Source: Turritopsis dohrnii (taxonomy: Eukaryota; Cnidaria; Hydrozoa; Anthoathecata; Oceaniidae). Taken from it: DNA of 64,000 nt. Below the pieces are notes generated by a model that saw only the letters and a program-made list of their open reading frames with translations, did no database searches and was not told the DNA's origin. The stretch spans positions 1,054,001 through 1,118,000 of the forward strand of contig BQMF02000047.1 of NCBI GenBank assembly GCA_027922465.2, written 5' to 3'. Made by a program: the position numbers and the translations under genes. Positions within the stretch are counted from its first letter, which is position 1. Every line of letters starts with the position of its first letter. Of this stretch, positions 46,001-54,974 are shown piece by piece.

Positions 46001-48544
46001 TTGATAAGCATTTAAGGAAATAGTTAATACGAAAGGTACATAGAGTCAAAAAAAATGAGCAATTAAAATCATAAAAGTTTGCGTGGATTTTTTTGCGAAT
46101 CGTTCATGTCTTGACGTTTTGCCAAAATATGCAAAAGTCGCAAAAATTAATCCACGCAAAAAAATCCCCTTAAGGTACATCAATTGAAAAAAATGGTTTT
46201 TAGATCTTTAGCCAATAAGAAGTACTTCAGTCGAAAATCTTACGAACATTTATGATATAATTTCATACATTCGTGCAATAATTGACTAGGATTAGGAAAA
46301 ATTTCAGTTTTGAATTTTTTCTCTGTAATAACAATACCAGTGTTTTACCAGTAACGTTGTTTTACAATTCCAACCAAGACTTTCTTTCAAAATTCTTGTT
46401 AGCGTTGAATTTCTGAACGGAATATGGACGGTATACTTTGACGCTAAAGCGTGAATGACATTTCTAAAACACAAGAGAAAATGAAGGATGGGATGCCAGC
46501 AAGTTTCCCAGTGGGCAAATTTGTCGAAAAACTCTGTGAAGGAGTGTAATTCTAAAGAACTACACACACTATCTCAATAAAAATGCTCTTTGTCACAGTG
46601 GCTATTTAACCATTTTGCCCGATGGGTTATAAAACGAATGATACATTTGATATACAATATGAAATTCATATCAGGGGCACGTGAAAGAACGTACACACCC
46701 CAACTCCAGCAAAGAAGTGTTGATATATTTCGCTTCTTTCAAACGCCTTCCAGAAATTGTTGTTTTCTTTAACCTTTCCGAGCCAGCTAAGTCACATCTA
46801 ACGAAAGAAAAAGAGCAACTTGATCCATGAGTGCTAAAACATAACATGTCATGTGAGGCTAGAAATTTTTCCTTTGTGAAGTTTTACAATTAGCAAATAA
46901 CAAATTTACATGAAGAGTTTGCTCGTCTGTACATCAACGTCCGATGACGGAAAAGCGTGAACCTAAAAATAAAAGAACAATCATTGGTACAGTACTTATT
47001 ATTCATGTCACTTCTATTTGGTTCAACTCAGCTTGACAAGGACACAGTTTGATAAAATGACATAGCACTTACATTGTGGAGCGACTCATCAACGGAAGGT
47101 ATTTCACACTTTTCGACTGTTATTATACATATCGAATGAGATCTTAAATGGATAACTTTAGTGATTAGACTCAACCGATATGCTTTCAAACTCACAAATC
47201 TAGCTTCATTATGTCTGTAAACAATATGCATCAATAAACGAACCTGTTCGACGCATGCGCTGTTTCACTATCTACGACCGCTAGCTTTCTTTTGCCAATG
47301 CTGAGCAAATTTTTGGCTTCTTGGAGTGTCTCAACGTGTTCTTTTGATAAACCTTCTATTACAACACCTGGAAGAATATATGTTGTGCATATTAACATCA
47401 TCAACAACAACAACAATAACAATAACAAATTTAGTACCTCCATTTGGGTGTTCTCTCACAGGCAAAGGCTTGGTGGTTCGGTTAAAGAGCAAATCATAGA
47501 TACGATCCTGATACACTTGTAGGTATGAAAAATAAATTGCATAGTGGCAGTTCTTCGGTAGGTTGGTTTCGTTTAAAAGTTTTTCCATAGTCTGTAGAAT
47601 AACACCATCTTCTGATAAAACCGTGTACGTTTTCCCTGAAAGTTACGTCATTCGTCACTTAAATGAGCACGTGGTTCCAGAAAAACGGCTTTATATAACA
47701 TAATGGAAAAAAAACTGTACAAGAGCAAAAATGAAATTTGTCCACTTATTTCCCGATATTTTCCGATTTTTTGGATTGTTATCAGCCCTAAGTTCTGAGG
47801 GGTTATAGGACAACACCCCCACAGCCCCGTGTAAGTACCCCCTTACCCTAACCGGGGGACAATTTTCAAGGGGGAGGGGATTGTCCTGACACTGTTGCAA
47901 GGATATAGTGAAGTATTTGGTTTGGTGTGTGGTTTGGTTGGATATGTATATTGGATTACAAAACGAGCCAGAATGTCTTTTCGATACAATGGACACACTT
48001 ACTTACAGGTACTATGAACTATCATTAATCAACAGCAAAACAAGTTTGCAAACCTGATCTATGTTGTCCGTATGCCATGAAACTAGCATTAAAACCCTTC
48101 AATACTGTTGATATGAGCGGACTACACACAACATCACAAACCTAAAGTAATGGAGTGGGAATGCAGAATAAATGAATTTGCAGTTTGAAATCATCAAAAA
48201 TCCAGAACATCAATAGTCTCACGTACGTCAAGATTACTGTCAAGTTCTGAAAACACGTGCTCAAATTCGTATACCGTTTGATATTTATCTTCTTGAATGG
48301 TAACCTATAAGTCCAAAAATTCTGACTAAATGACTCGAGATTTGGATCAATTTCATCACATACTTTTAAAATCGAAGTGACTAATATATTATACAAGTAT
48401 ATATGCTTATTCAAAAACATCCCGTAGAATAATGTAATTTTCGTGCTGTTACATAACAAACCTCATTAGCATCATTCTTCAAGGCTACTGATTCTCCTCT
48501 AGTTCCAGTAGGCTTGATTCGAACAAAAACTTGTACTCTTGAAT
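40147..48544 (-). CDS. Divergent kinesin paralogue with degenerate motor and LC8-motif tail (15 exons seen, start missing)
   Basis: Exons (minus): 48544-48462, 48304-48227, 48141-48054, 47635-47438, 47367-47244, 47142-47073, 46962-46910, 46797-46699, 46463-46349, 45699-45598, 44742-44686, 44600-44549, 42900-40996, 40728-40647, 40462-40147. All are GT-AG and the frame closes to a stop at 40147 (1139 residues seen). Exon lengths 88, 124, 99 and 115 and several phases equal those of the plus paralogue. Motor landmarks: VFVRIKPTG, AYGQHRSGKT instead of GQTGAGKT, HASNRSH instead of NxxSSRSH, intact DLAGSE, and VSPDCRDL...LKFGQRAMM at the motor end. The tail exon is acidic with IGVQSEE, ITQTV, TTQTQT and DTQTEF; the last exon adds SVQTDF. 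A 57-base exon at 44742 has no counterpart in the paralogue. The acceptor at 42901 lies about 35 bases from a transposon end and has a poor pyrimidine tract. Motor activity may be weak or lost. Confidence 0.83.
40317..40352 (-). repeat. 18-bp tandem duplication in the last exon
   Basis: The frame reads MNSPSL twice. GACTTGGACTGTTCATCA-type units are repeated on the plus strand. In frame, so tolerated. Confidence 0.75.
43050..43091 (+). repeat. Poly-C/poly-A homopolymer pair
   Basis: About 23 C followed by about 19 A. An unstable tract, so its length may be an assembly estimate. Confidence 0.85.
43146..43432 (+). pseudogene. C-terminal fragment of a pogo-like transposase
   Basis: The open frame reads DVWKAAGIYDALNVGTANQP, a serine/aspartate-rich stretch, IDDDDDNNDDEF and a final acidic end with stop at 43430-43432. 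No catalytic DDE residues are present. Identification rests on the W-x-x-x-G-I-x-x-A-L pattern and acidic tail that close pogo/CENP-B-type transposases, so it is moderate only. Confidence 0.45.
43448..44273. mobile_element. Nested Tc1/mariner-like non-autonomous element
   Basis: CAGTGTGTCCCAGAGAATTT CGGTCTGA at the left and TCAGACCG AAATTCTCTGGGACACACTG at the right are inverted repeats of about 35 bp with one mismatch. The element is flanked by TA/TA. 826 bp without an ORF. A second inverted pair (TTAATGGTTAATTAA / TTAACCATTAAGAAG) lies inside. Confidence 0.8.
45328..45419. mobile_element. MITE family B, right-half copy
   Basis: GCAAAGGAGTGCGATTCTAT ... AATAAAAATGCTCTTCATCG CAGTGG ... GATTTTGCCCACTAGG matches the family. 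The left terminus is missing. Confidence 0.6.
45778..46175. mobile_element. DNA transposon, CCTTAAG superfamily, TTTTTGCG type
   Basis: Left CCTTAAGGGGATTTGTTTTT GCATGGA and right TCCACGC AAAAAAATCCCCTTAAGG are inverted and flanked by TA. Subterminal GGATTAATTTTTGCGA units repeat four or more times pointing inward. 398 bp, no ORF. It lies in a kinesin intron. Confidence 0.8.
46507..46626. mobile_element. MITE family B, full copy
   Basis: CCCAGTGGGCAAATTTGTCG at the left, TTTTGCCCGATGGG at the right, interior AATAAAAATGCTCTTTGTCA. In the kinesin intron between 46463 and 46699. Confidence 0.75.
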
Positions 48545-48692
48545 CTAAAAATGTTCTTATTTTTGTTTTAAGAAACCTAATAGCGTTGGAAAATACACCA
48601 ATTGTGTTTATTTTTATTTATAGAAGAAATCATACGTTTCTAGCTCCAAACACTTCTTAATAGAAGTTCTTTTCTTGGAGAACATGTAACTC
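48545..48692. other. Upstream region of the minus-strand kinesin; first exon not found
   Basis: The exon at 48544 begins after a clear AG acceptor with two bases finishing a codon, so an upstream exon is required. A short minus ORF (MFSKKRTSIKKCLELE, near 48685-48630) ends at a GTATGA donor but leaves the wrong phase. Confidence 0.3.
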
Positions 48693-49369
48693 CCGTATTT
48701 CCTCCAATAAACGTCGCACTCTGATCAAAGTCGCCTTCTATTAAATGCCGCATCTTGAAAAGCGGCGTTTATTAGAAAACAGGCCAAACAAGAAATAGTT
48801 TAATAGCTTTATTTGCCTTCTATCAACAAATTCTTCCACGTTTGGATGAATTTTAATTGATATTTAATTAATTGCGCAGGAACATTCAAACCATATTCTC
48901 GTATCTTAAAAAAGTTGCTACTAGTTTAGACAGTTGTATTGGTAAGCGTCCCACTAAAATTTCCTTTTCTTGTACATTCCAATCGCATAATCAGGATTCG
49001 TCTTGTTCGGCTGCCTCTGCAACTGAAGTACTGGATTAAGTTAAGGACAATCTTCTCAAAATCCTTTTACGATTCTAACGTCAGCGAAAGCTATGAAACA
49101 TTTTATGTGGCGAAACAAGGCGACAACAGTGATATTGATATTCTTTAAAATTTTAATGTAATGTGAATATATCTCTTGTTTACAACATTTTCCTCACAAT
49201 CTTTCGTAATGTTTTTAAGAAAAAAAATTTTTATTTAAAGTCTTCTTTTATCTCATTTTTCATTTTGTAGTAAACGCCGCCCTCTAATGAACGCCTCCCT
49301 CTATTAAACGACTCATCCAAAAGTTGGAATTTTTATTAACAGCCGCGTCGTTTATTAGAGGAAATACGG
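48693..49369. mobile_element. DNA transposon remnant with CCGTATTTCCTC ends
   Basis: Left CCGTATTTCCTCCAATAAAC and right GTTTATTAGAGGAAATACGG are near-perfect inverted repeats. TCTATTAAACGCC-type words (CTATTAAATGCCG, CTCTAATGAACGCC) recur inside. An ORF at 48939-49148 ends SKSFYDSNVSESYETF with an acidic tail, reminiscent of the end of a pogo-like transposase. Non-autonomous deletion derivative. Confidence 0.65.
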
Positions 49370-50480
49370 TAATCTTGTCCCACTGCAAAGAACAGAATCA
49401 ACTATTCATGCGGAAAATCGGCCAAATAGCTTGACATGAAAAATGTAAAATTCTCGTTCCTCAAAATTGGTCCAGTCTTGCGGTACTTAAAATGTTTCAC
49501 ATACAAAATAAAAAAATGATACCGATTGTTGTTGCTGCTGCTGCTGCTGTTGTCATTGTCGTCGTTGTTGTTGTTTTTTCATCAAACAATTTTTCTTCGC
49601 CAGAAATTTCCATTATTCCACGTGCTATTTTAACAAACCTTCTTCATTTCTGTTACTCTAACAAAAAGTTCAGGTGAAAACATTAATTTTTTTCTATTTT
49701 TTTTCTCTCTCTCTCATACACTAGAATACGAAAAGTGTTTTGTCGTATTGACACCTGCGTTTTTCCTTTAGATTCGATTTTTTTCATTATATATAAAAGA
49801 TAGTTGGAAATTTTAACATATTTAGCATAGAAATATTAATAATGAAATGTATTGATAAAAACAAATAGAAGTGAAATCCTTTTATGATTTTAATCCTCTT
49901 CTGTTATCATTTATCAATCTCTTGTTGATAACCAAAACGGAGCTTTCGAGTAGAGGAAGTTTGGCCATGGATGTCCGTGTCAGGACGAAGCAATTTATAA
50001 TGAAATACGAAGCGATTATTTAAAAGAGTTTTTAGTTACTAAGCTTTTCGGTTATCAAGATAATCGTCAAGCTATGATACAGAAATACTAAGATATTAAA
50101 AGAGTGGCGTATAAGTATATAGATACAAATTAAAATTGTCTCGGGTTTTTGACTTTTATAACTAGTTGATACTTGAACTAGCATGCTTCATCATTTTTCA
50201 CGGTTTCACTTGCAAGAGCCAAGAGGAGACGCTCATAAACGTCCATACATTTCAAACACTATCTCATACACTCTCCTAGGCCACATTTTCCAACATCAGG
50301 ATGATAGGATTCAAAAATGTGAGGGGATCGAGGATACCTTTTATATACGAATATTGAAGATAAGAGTTTGGATAACAACCTAAGCGGGGCATGTAAGAGG
50401 CTAGGTTTCTCTTATAGAACGTCTAAAATTAAATGATACCTGATACACCATTTTCAAAATATACTGAAGCAATTTTCTTA
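49370..50480. other. No gene visible
   Basis: A GTTGCTGCTGCTGCTGCTG-type microsatellite lies at 49526-49575. The rest is AT-rich without recognised features. Confidence 0.4.
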
Positions 50481-50489
50481 AATTTTCAG

Positions 50490-51072
50490 ATAACAAAATT
50501 GAGGATTGTGCAAGGGCGCGAAGCGGCCGCAGTGCAATCCCGATTTTATGAATAAAAGCGACGCCCACGATCTTACTACTGGATTAACGCCCATTCACGC
50601 CTTGAGTCTGAAAGTCATGATGAAACGAACTTTGATTTTGTTTCCCCGAGGGGTTTGTGTGTGAAAATCAAAATCGAAACTTTGCGTCAATTCGCGACAA
50701 ATTTCAACTAATCATGGAGGTAGAAAAAATTTTTTCTACCTCCATGACCTAATAAGTAATTTACTATTCGTAAGAAAGGGGAAAAGAACGTAACGAATTT
50801 ATTAAGGAAATGTTTCTACTACGAATCTAGAAACGTTTTAAAGTAAATTCTAACATATACAAAGCTAGTTATGATCTGGTCCCATAACCACGCCCGCCGC
50901 CACGTCCACGATACAAGCCACGACCTAAATGATATGAGACATGAAATAAGATACAAAGGTTGCAGTTGGGGACTCAGTGGGAGGGCAGTAGGGAGATCGT
51001 GGGCTTCGATTTTGTTCATGAAATCGGGATTGCACTGCGGGCGCTTTGCGCCCTTGCACAATCCTCAATTTC
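50490..51072. repeat. Inverted repeat pair (foldback)
   Basis: AAATTGAGGATTGTGCAAGG ... GTGCAATCCCGATTT with adjacent ACGCCCACGATC (about 50498-50582) recurs inverted at about 50995-51072. A 36-bp perfect palindrome sits between the arms at 50712-50747. Probably a partial relative of the DIRS-like terminal repeat next to it, because TACTGGATTAACGCCCATTC is also shared (50576-50600 and 51101-51121). Confidence 0.6.
50712..50747. repeat. 36-bp perfect palindrome
   Basis: TCATGGAGGTAGAAAAAA followed directly by its exact reverse complement. There is no spacer, so it would form a cruciform or hairpin. Confidence 0.9.
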
Positions 51073-51142
51073 ATTTCACAAAATCTCCACCCCGATCTAA
51101 CTACTGGATTAACGCCCATTCAGACATTGACTCTGAACGTCA

Positions 51143-51766
51143 TTACTCCAAACCCCAGTTCAGTTGGGGCTTTATAATACTCAGCAGTAACTGAGAATGT
51201 CCTTCTCCTCGCCACGCCGAAGACCTTTCAATACGAAAACAAACACATAAGTTATTATCTCCAAACTGCGAAAACTTTAGAGGAGGCCTAGGTCTGCTAC
51301 GAGTTGCAGTTTTGGTAGGGTTTCCGAAATGAAATGTATAGCCTGTGTGATGTTTCACTAAGTATTTTGAATCAAGTAAGCAGATCTCATGTGCTCTCGC
51401 TGCTGATGTTAAGGCTAGTAGCTTGGTCAACTTAAGTGTCAACAATTTGTCAGAAATGTCTTGAGTACCTAAGGGCCGACTGAATACAGGAGACTTTGCT
51501 TTGGAGCAACTTGCTGTCCCTTTCAGGCCAGTGAACACTGTTCCAGATTTTTTTATTGCTTTAGCTTCTTTCATAATGTTGTCTTCAAACTTTTCGCCGA
51601 ATAGCAACTCATTTGACTCAGCATCCAACTCTTTAGAATGCGATTTTAACGTCACTTTAGCTGAGCTCTCCATTAGAGCTGACAATATATTCTCTCTCCT
51701 GTGATAAGAGAATGAATTGAACAGTTGAGCCAGCAACAGATTAGTTTGTTCAAACAGAATGTTCAT
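51143..51766 (-). pseudogene. Fused Gag-like / truncated tyrosine recombinase
   Basis: The first half (NILFEQTNLLLAQLFNSFSY, HRRENILSALMESSAKVTLK, LLFGEKFEDNIMKEAKAIKK) is typical of DIRS-group Gag proteins. A deletion joins it to LTLKLTKLLALTSAARAHEI, the box-I region with the first catalytic Arg of tyrosine recombinases, then KYLVKHHTGYTFHF and NLCVC. The frame runs into the terminal repeat before the second box (HxxR...Y), so the catalytic Tyr is absent and the product is inactive. Confidence 0.65.
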
Positions 51767-51984
51767 CTCACTGAGGTCATCATTATCAGGATATTGTTCT
51801 TTTTCCTAGTCAATAACTGTCCATAACTGTGACAGTGGTACAAATATTGTCATCATTTTGTCCTGTAATGACTTTAGAGTACGTTCTTGTTTTAAGACAG
51901 AGAATTTATTATCTCGTGCAGTAGATCCTTCATGCATGAATCTAGTTCTGGTGTTGATCTAAGGTTCGATGGTACTGGGTACTC

Positions 51985-52320
51985 TTACAGAATATGTTCC
52001 TTGATCTCCTTGTCCGGAACATGTACACCCATCTTGATCTCTTTGTCCGGAACATGTACACCCATGTATCTGTGGATGTATTTTAGTAAATCTAGGGATA
52101 ATTCCCAAGCTTGATTATCCTCGTAACCAGTTCCAAGCTCAAACCTGGCACGTTTGGCTGCAGGTTCGTCGTCTGTACTTGATCCCTCACCGGACGTAGT
52201 CTCGGTATCAGGAGTCATTTCATTCGCTATCACCTGGTAGTGTTGAGCTACAGGATTAGCGGTGTTGTTATTCGGCTTTTCGTCAGACAATCTATGAAAC
52301 AGACGTTTTTTCATGCTCAC
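51985..52320 (-). pseudogene. N-terminal Gag-like ORF of the DIRS-like element
   Basis: 111 codons: basic start MSMKKRLFHRLSD, acidic Ser/Thr linker (ETTSGEGSSTDDEPAAKRAR, a nuclear-localisation pattern at the end), then WELSLDLLKYIHRYMGVHVP. MGVHVPDKEIK is duplicated in tandem (33 bp), and a stop follows at IKEHIL. The frame resumes with damage toward 51766. Confidence 0.55.
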
Positions 52321-52706
52321 ATCAAATTCTCACTGGAAACTTGATATAAATTTTATCTGATAACAACAATCTACCGGTGAGTAAAAAAAAAGTACCGATG
52401 TTTCACAAAAAATGTCTTTCGATTGAATAATTATGAAAGATAGTTATTGTAATTTCTGAATAGAGGAACCCTTTACCTATATTTTGGTGTATCACGTTTC
52501 TAATTTGGTTAAGTAGAAAGAAGTTATGGACAAGAAACTGGAAGCGGCCCTTATAAAAATGTTTTCAAAATGGACAAAAATGGCCATGTTTGTTGGCGTG
52601 AATTGACGAAGGGGTTTGGAGTAATGACGTTCAGACTCAAGGTCTGAATGGGCGCTAATCCAGAGTAGTTAGATCGGGGCGGAGATTTTGTGAAGTGAAA
52701 TAACAA

Positions 52707-53799
52707 AAATAACAACATCATAACCATCCTTATATTTTTTGTGTCTTTAATTTAAAGTCAAAATTAATGGTTCTGTGATGTCTCTTTCTCACTGAGTTCC
52801 TCTACGGAATAACAGAGGTCCAACAAAGAAGAGCTTTGTCCTTTTTGCCGCTATTATAGTATCATTCCCAGTTTATTTGGATTTACTTCATCGGGAAAGC
52901 ATTGAATAATTTGATTGGTACTTTTGACAGTAGGCTTATACATCGTTTTCGCTTTATATCGTTTCCTCTTGCTTGTAGCGAATCTTTCAATAAATAAATA
53001 AATAAATCAGTAAATGATTTCAATGCTCAAGTTGAACTACTTATATATTAAAAGAATCGAATTATGAGTTTTGGATGTGGCTCGGTGTAAACATCAACGA
53101 TCATTCAGATACAGATGCTTTCATCTTTTTGAAAGCGGTATTGCTTAAGTATCCTTAAACAAATTTAATTTACATATACTTAAAATATACTTTAAGCCTA
53201 CGTAGCTTGAAGATGATCTTAATAATCAAAAAGTTTGGCAAATAAACAAAAACTTTTTCGCATTCTATTAACGTTTAATGGAGCCTAAGTATTTCAAGAA
53301 ACCATGTTTGTTACACAAAGTAATTCTAAAAACGATTGAAGAAGTTAGCCTTAAATTTTAACGCTGTTTTGTTCGACAACTAGTTATATCAAACACTCCA
53401 TAAGATCCATTTAAGAAAAGTCATAATTAAAATCTTACCCCTTATTTACCAAGGCAAATATTTCCAATCAGCAATCAGGAAAGGGATTTACCATGATGAG
53501 TGAGTAATAAACATTATCACGATAACTACAGTTTCTTACGGTTTTGAAGGTGTGTAATTCAACCAGATGTCTTCAAAATTTATACGATGATGACGACCGA
53601 TGATGATGATGATAAGGTTAAGCAAACAAAAAATCAGACAAAAAGTCAAGAGACGTCTGTTAGACACAATCGGAAATGTTGTAATCTACTGTGTTTGAAG
53701 CACAATGTTAATTGAAATTGAAAAGATAATGAACTGTTATATGTAGAGCTGTGGGTTGCACTATGCTGATGCCAGTAGAAATAGAACAACTGAGAAATA
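52707..53799. other. No gene visible
   Basis: An AATAAATAAATAAAT run occurs near 52990 and a GATGATGATGAT run near 53590. No coding signature. Confidence 0.4.
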
Positions 53800-54125
53800 G
53801 CTCGGTTTGCCGAGATCTCGCTACTATAGAAAGTGCCATAAATTTGTGTTTGTGATCACATGAGAAACGAGCCAGCCCGGTTTGCCGAGATCTCGCTTTA
53901 TTTAACCGAGATCTCGGTAAAGCGGCCTGAAGAATTTCTCATGTGATGGCTTTCAACCGGGCTGGCCCCCTTTGCCGGGATGAAATTGCATACACGGAGC
54001 ATGCGTAAAGTTGAAAAATATAACAAATATCACGTGATCAAATCTTCAGCCCAGTTAAGCGGGCTGATACTTTTCCATGTGATCATAAAAATTTATCAGC
54101 CCGCCTAACCGAGCCAGCCCGGTTA
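53800..54125. mobile_element. Palindrome-rich MITE (GAGATCTCG / CCAGCCCGG)
   Basis: Alternating inverted words: TTTGCCGAGATCTCGC, ACCGAGATCTCGGTAAAGCG, GAGCCAGCCCGGTT, AACCGGGCTGG, AGCGGGCTGA / TCAGCCCGC, plus CACATGAGAAA / TTTCTCATGTG. The ends GCTCGGTTTGCCGAG and GAGCCAGCCCGGTTA are related inversely. This kind of repeat is common in cnidarian genomes (general knowledge). Confidence 0.6.
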
Positions 54126-54960
54126 CCTATATTGAGTATTTTTATGACAAAAAAGGTTATCTATTACAATGCGACAATTTTAATATCATAAATTCAATAA
54201 TCTTTCCAAATCTTTAGATTGATTGAATATTAATGCTTTGTCGCACAGTGGAAATGATATGATAAACGTTTTTATGCGACACGTTAAAACCATAGTAAGC
54301 CATTAGGTGTGACTCGTTTAACGTTTGTAGCAGAAAGTGACTAGCTGATAGATACTTCTTTCATTGTCAATGCTATCGTCCAAATTGTCAGCACTTTCTT
54401 CTGCATTTTCTTCTTGGAAATCATCTGGGGTTAGGACATCCTTTGTAGATTCATTGTTGTCCTCATCAGTTCAATGTTGGTTTTGGTATTTCTTAATGCC
54501 ATGTATGCGTCCAACCAAGCTAGAAAGGCGTACAATCGTTTCTGCTCTTCAACATTTTTGACATCCAAAGATCCCATTCATAGTCCAGATATCTTTCTCC
54601 ATGCTGCTCTATTATTTGTATATTGTTTCTTCATATATTTTTAAACAGCCTCACTGTCTCACTTGAAAGACACATTTACAAATAATCTCTTCATAAACAT
54701 TGAAATAAGGAATCGAATACAAATTCGACTGAACGACATGTTATTGAGACATTTATGAGGCTGGAAAAAGCTTGAAAATTAAGAAACTGGTCAGGCTGAA
54801 ACAGAAGAAAAAGAAATTAAGAAACAATAAAAATTTTCCTTTCTAAAATAAAAATAAAACACAACAAAAACTAGTAGGTAGCTACTTGTAACTATGACAA
54901 AGTTTATCAAAATCAAATGCAACATAAGTGGATTTCATTTCTGAAGTTCATTACTAACAA
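54126..54960. other. No convincing gene; one acidic minus-strand frame
   Basis: On the minus strand, near 54470-54320, one frame reads TDEDNNESTKDVLTPDDFQE then an acidic run to a stop, and just upstream an EQKRLYAFLAWLDAYMA stretch lies in a different frame. It might be a decayed MADF/BESS-type gene, but I cannot support it. Confidence 0.25.
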
Positions 54961-54974
54961 GTATTATATATATA

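Larger units (their letters stand above)
51070..52706 (-). mobile_element. Deleted DIRS-like tyrosine-recombinase retrotransposon with inverted terminal repeats
   Basis: Termini are inverted copies of about 90 bp: CACAAAATCTCCACCCCGAT...GAACGTCATTACTCCAAA (51077-51151) and TTTGGAGTAATGACGTTC...GGGCGGAGATTTTGTG (52614-52697). Between them, minus-strand frames encode a Gag-like N terminus (51985-52320 and 51143-51766, first half) joined straight to the core of a tyrosine recombinase. The RT and RNase H expected between them in DIRS elements are gone. Inverted termini plus Gag plus tyrosine recombinase is the DIRS combination. A Crypton is less likely because of the Gag-like part. Confidence 0.6.

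Noticed and set aside
47215..47243. 29-base intron between 47244 and an acceptor at 47215
   Set aside because: Too short to splice. The acceptor at 47143 (CCATTTAAG) gives the conserved SH of switch I in the correct phase.
48630..48685. MFSKKRTS... as first exon of the minus kinesin
   Set aside because: Its GTATGA donor leaves two bases of a codon, but the exon at 48544 needs one.
54320..54660. Decayed MADF-domain gene on the minus strand
   Set aside because: Only short, frame-scattered resemblance, with no consistent alignment to the MADF proteins at 59688 and 63190.
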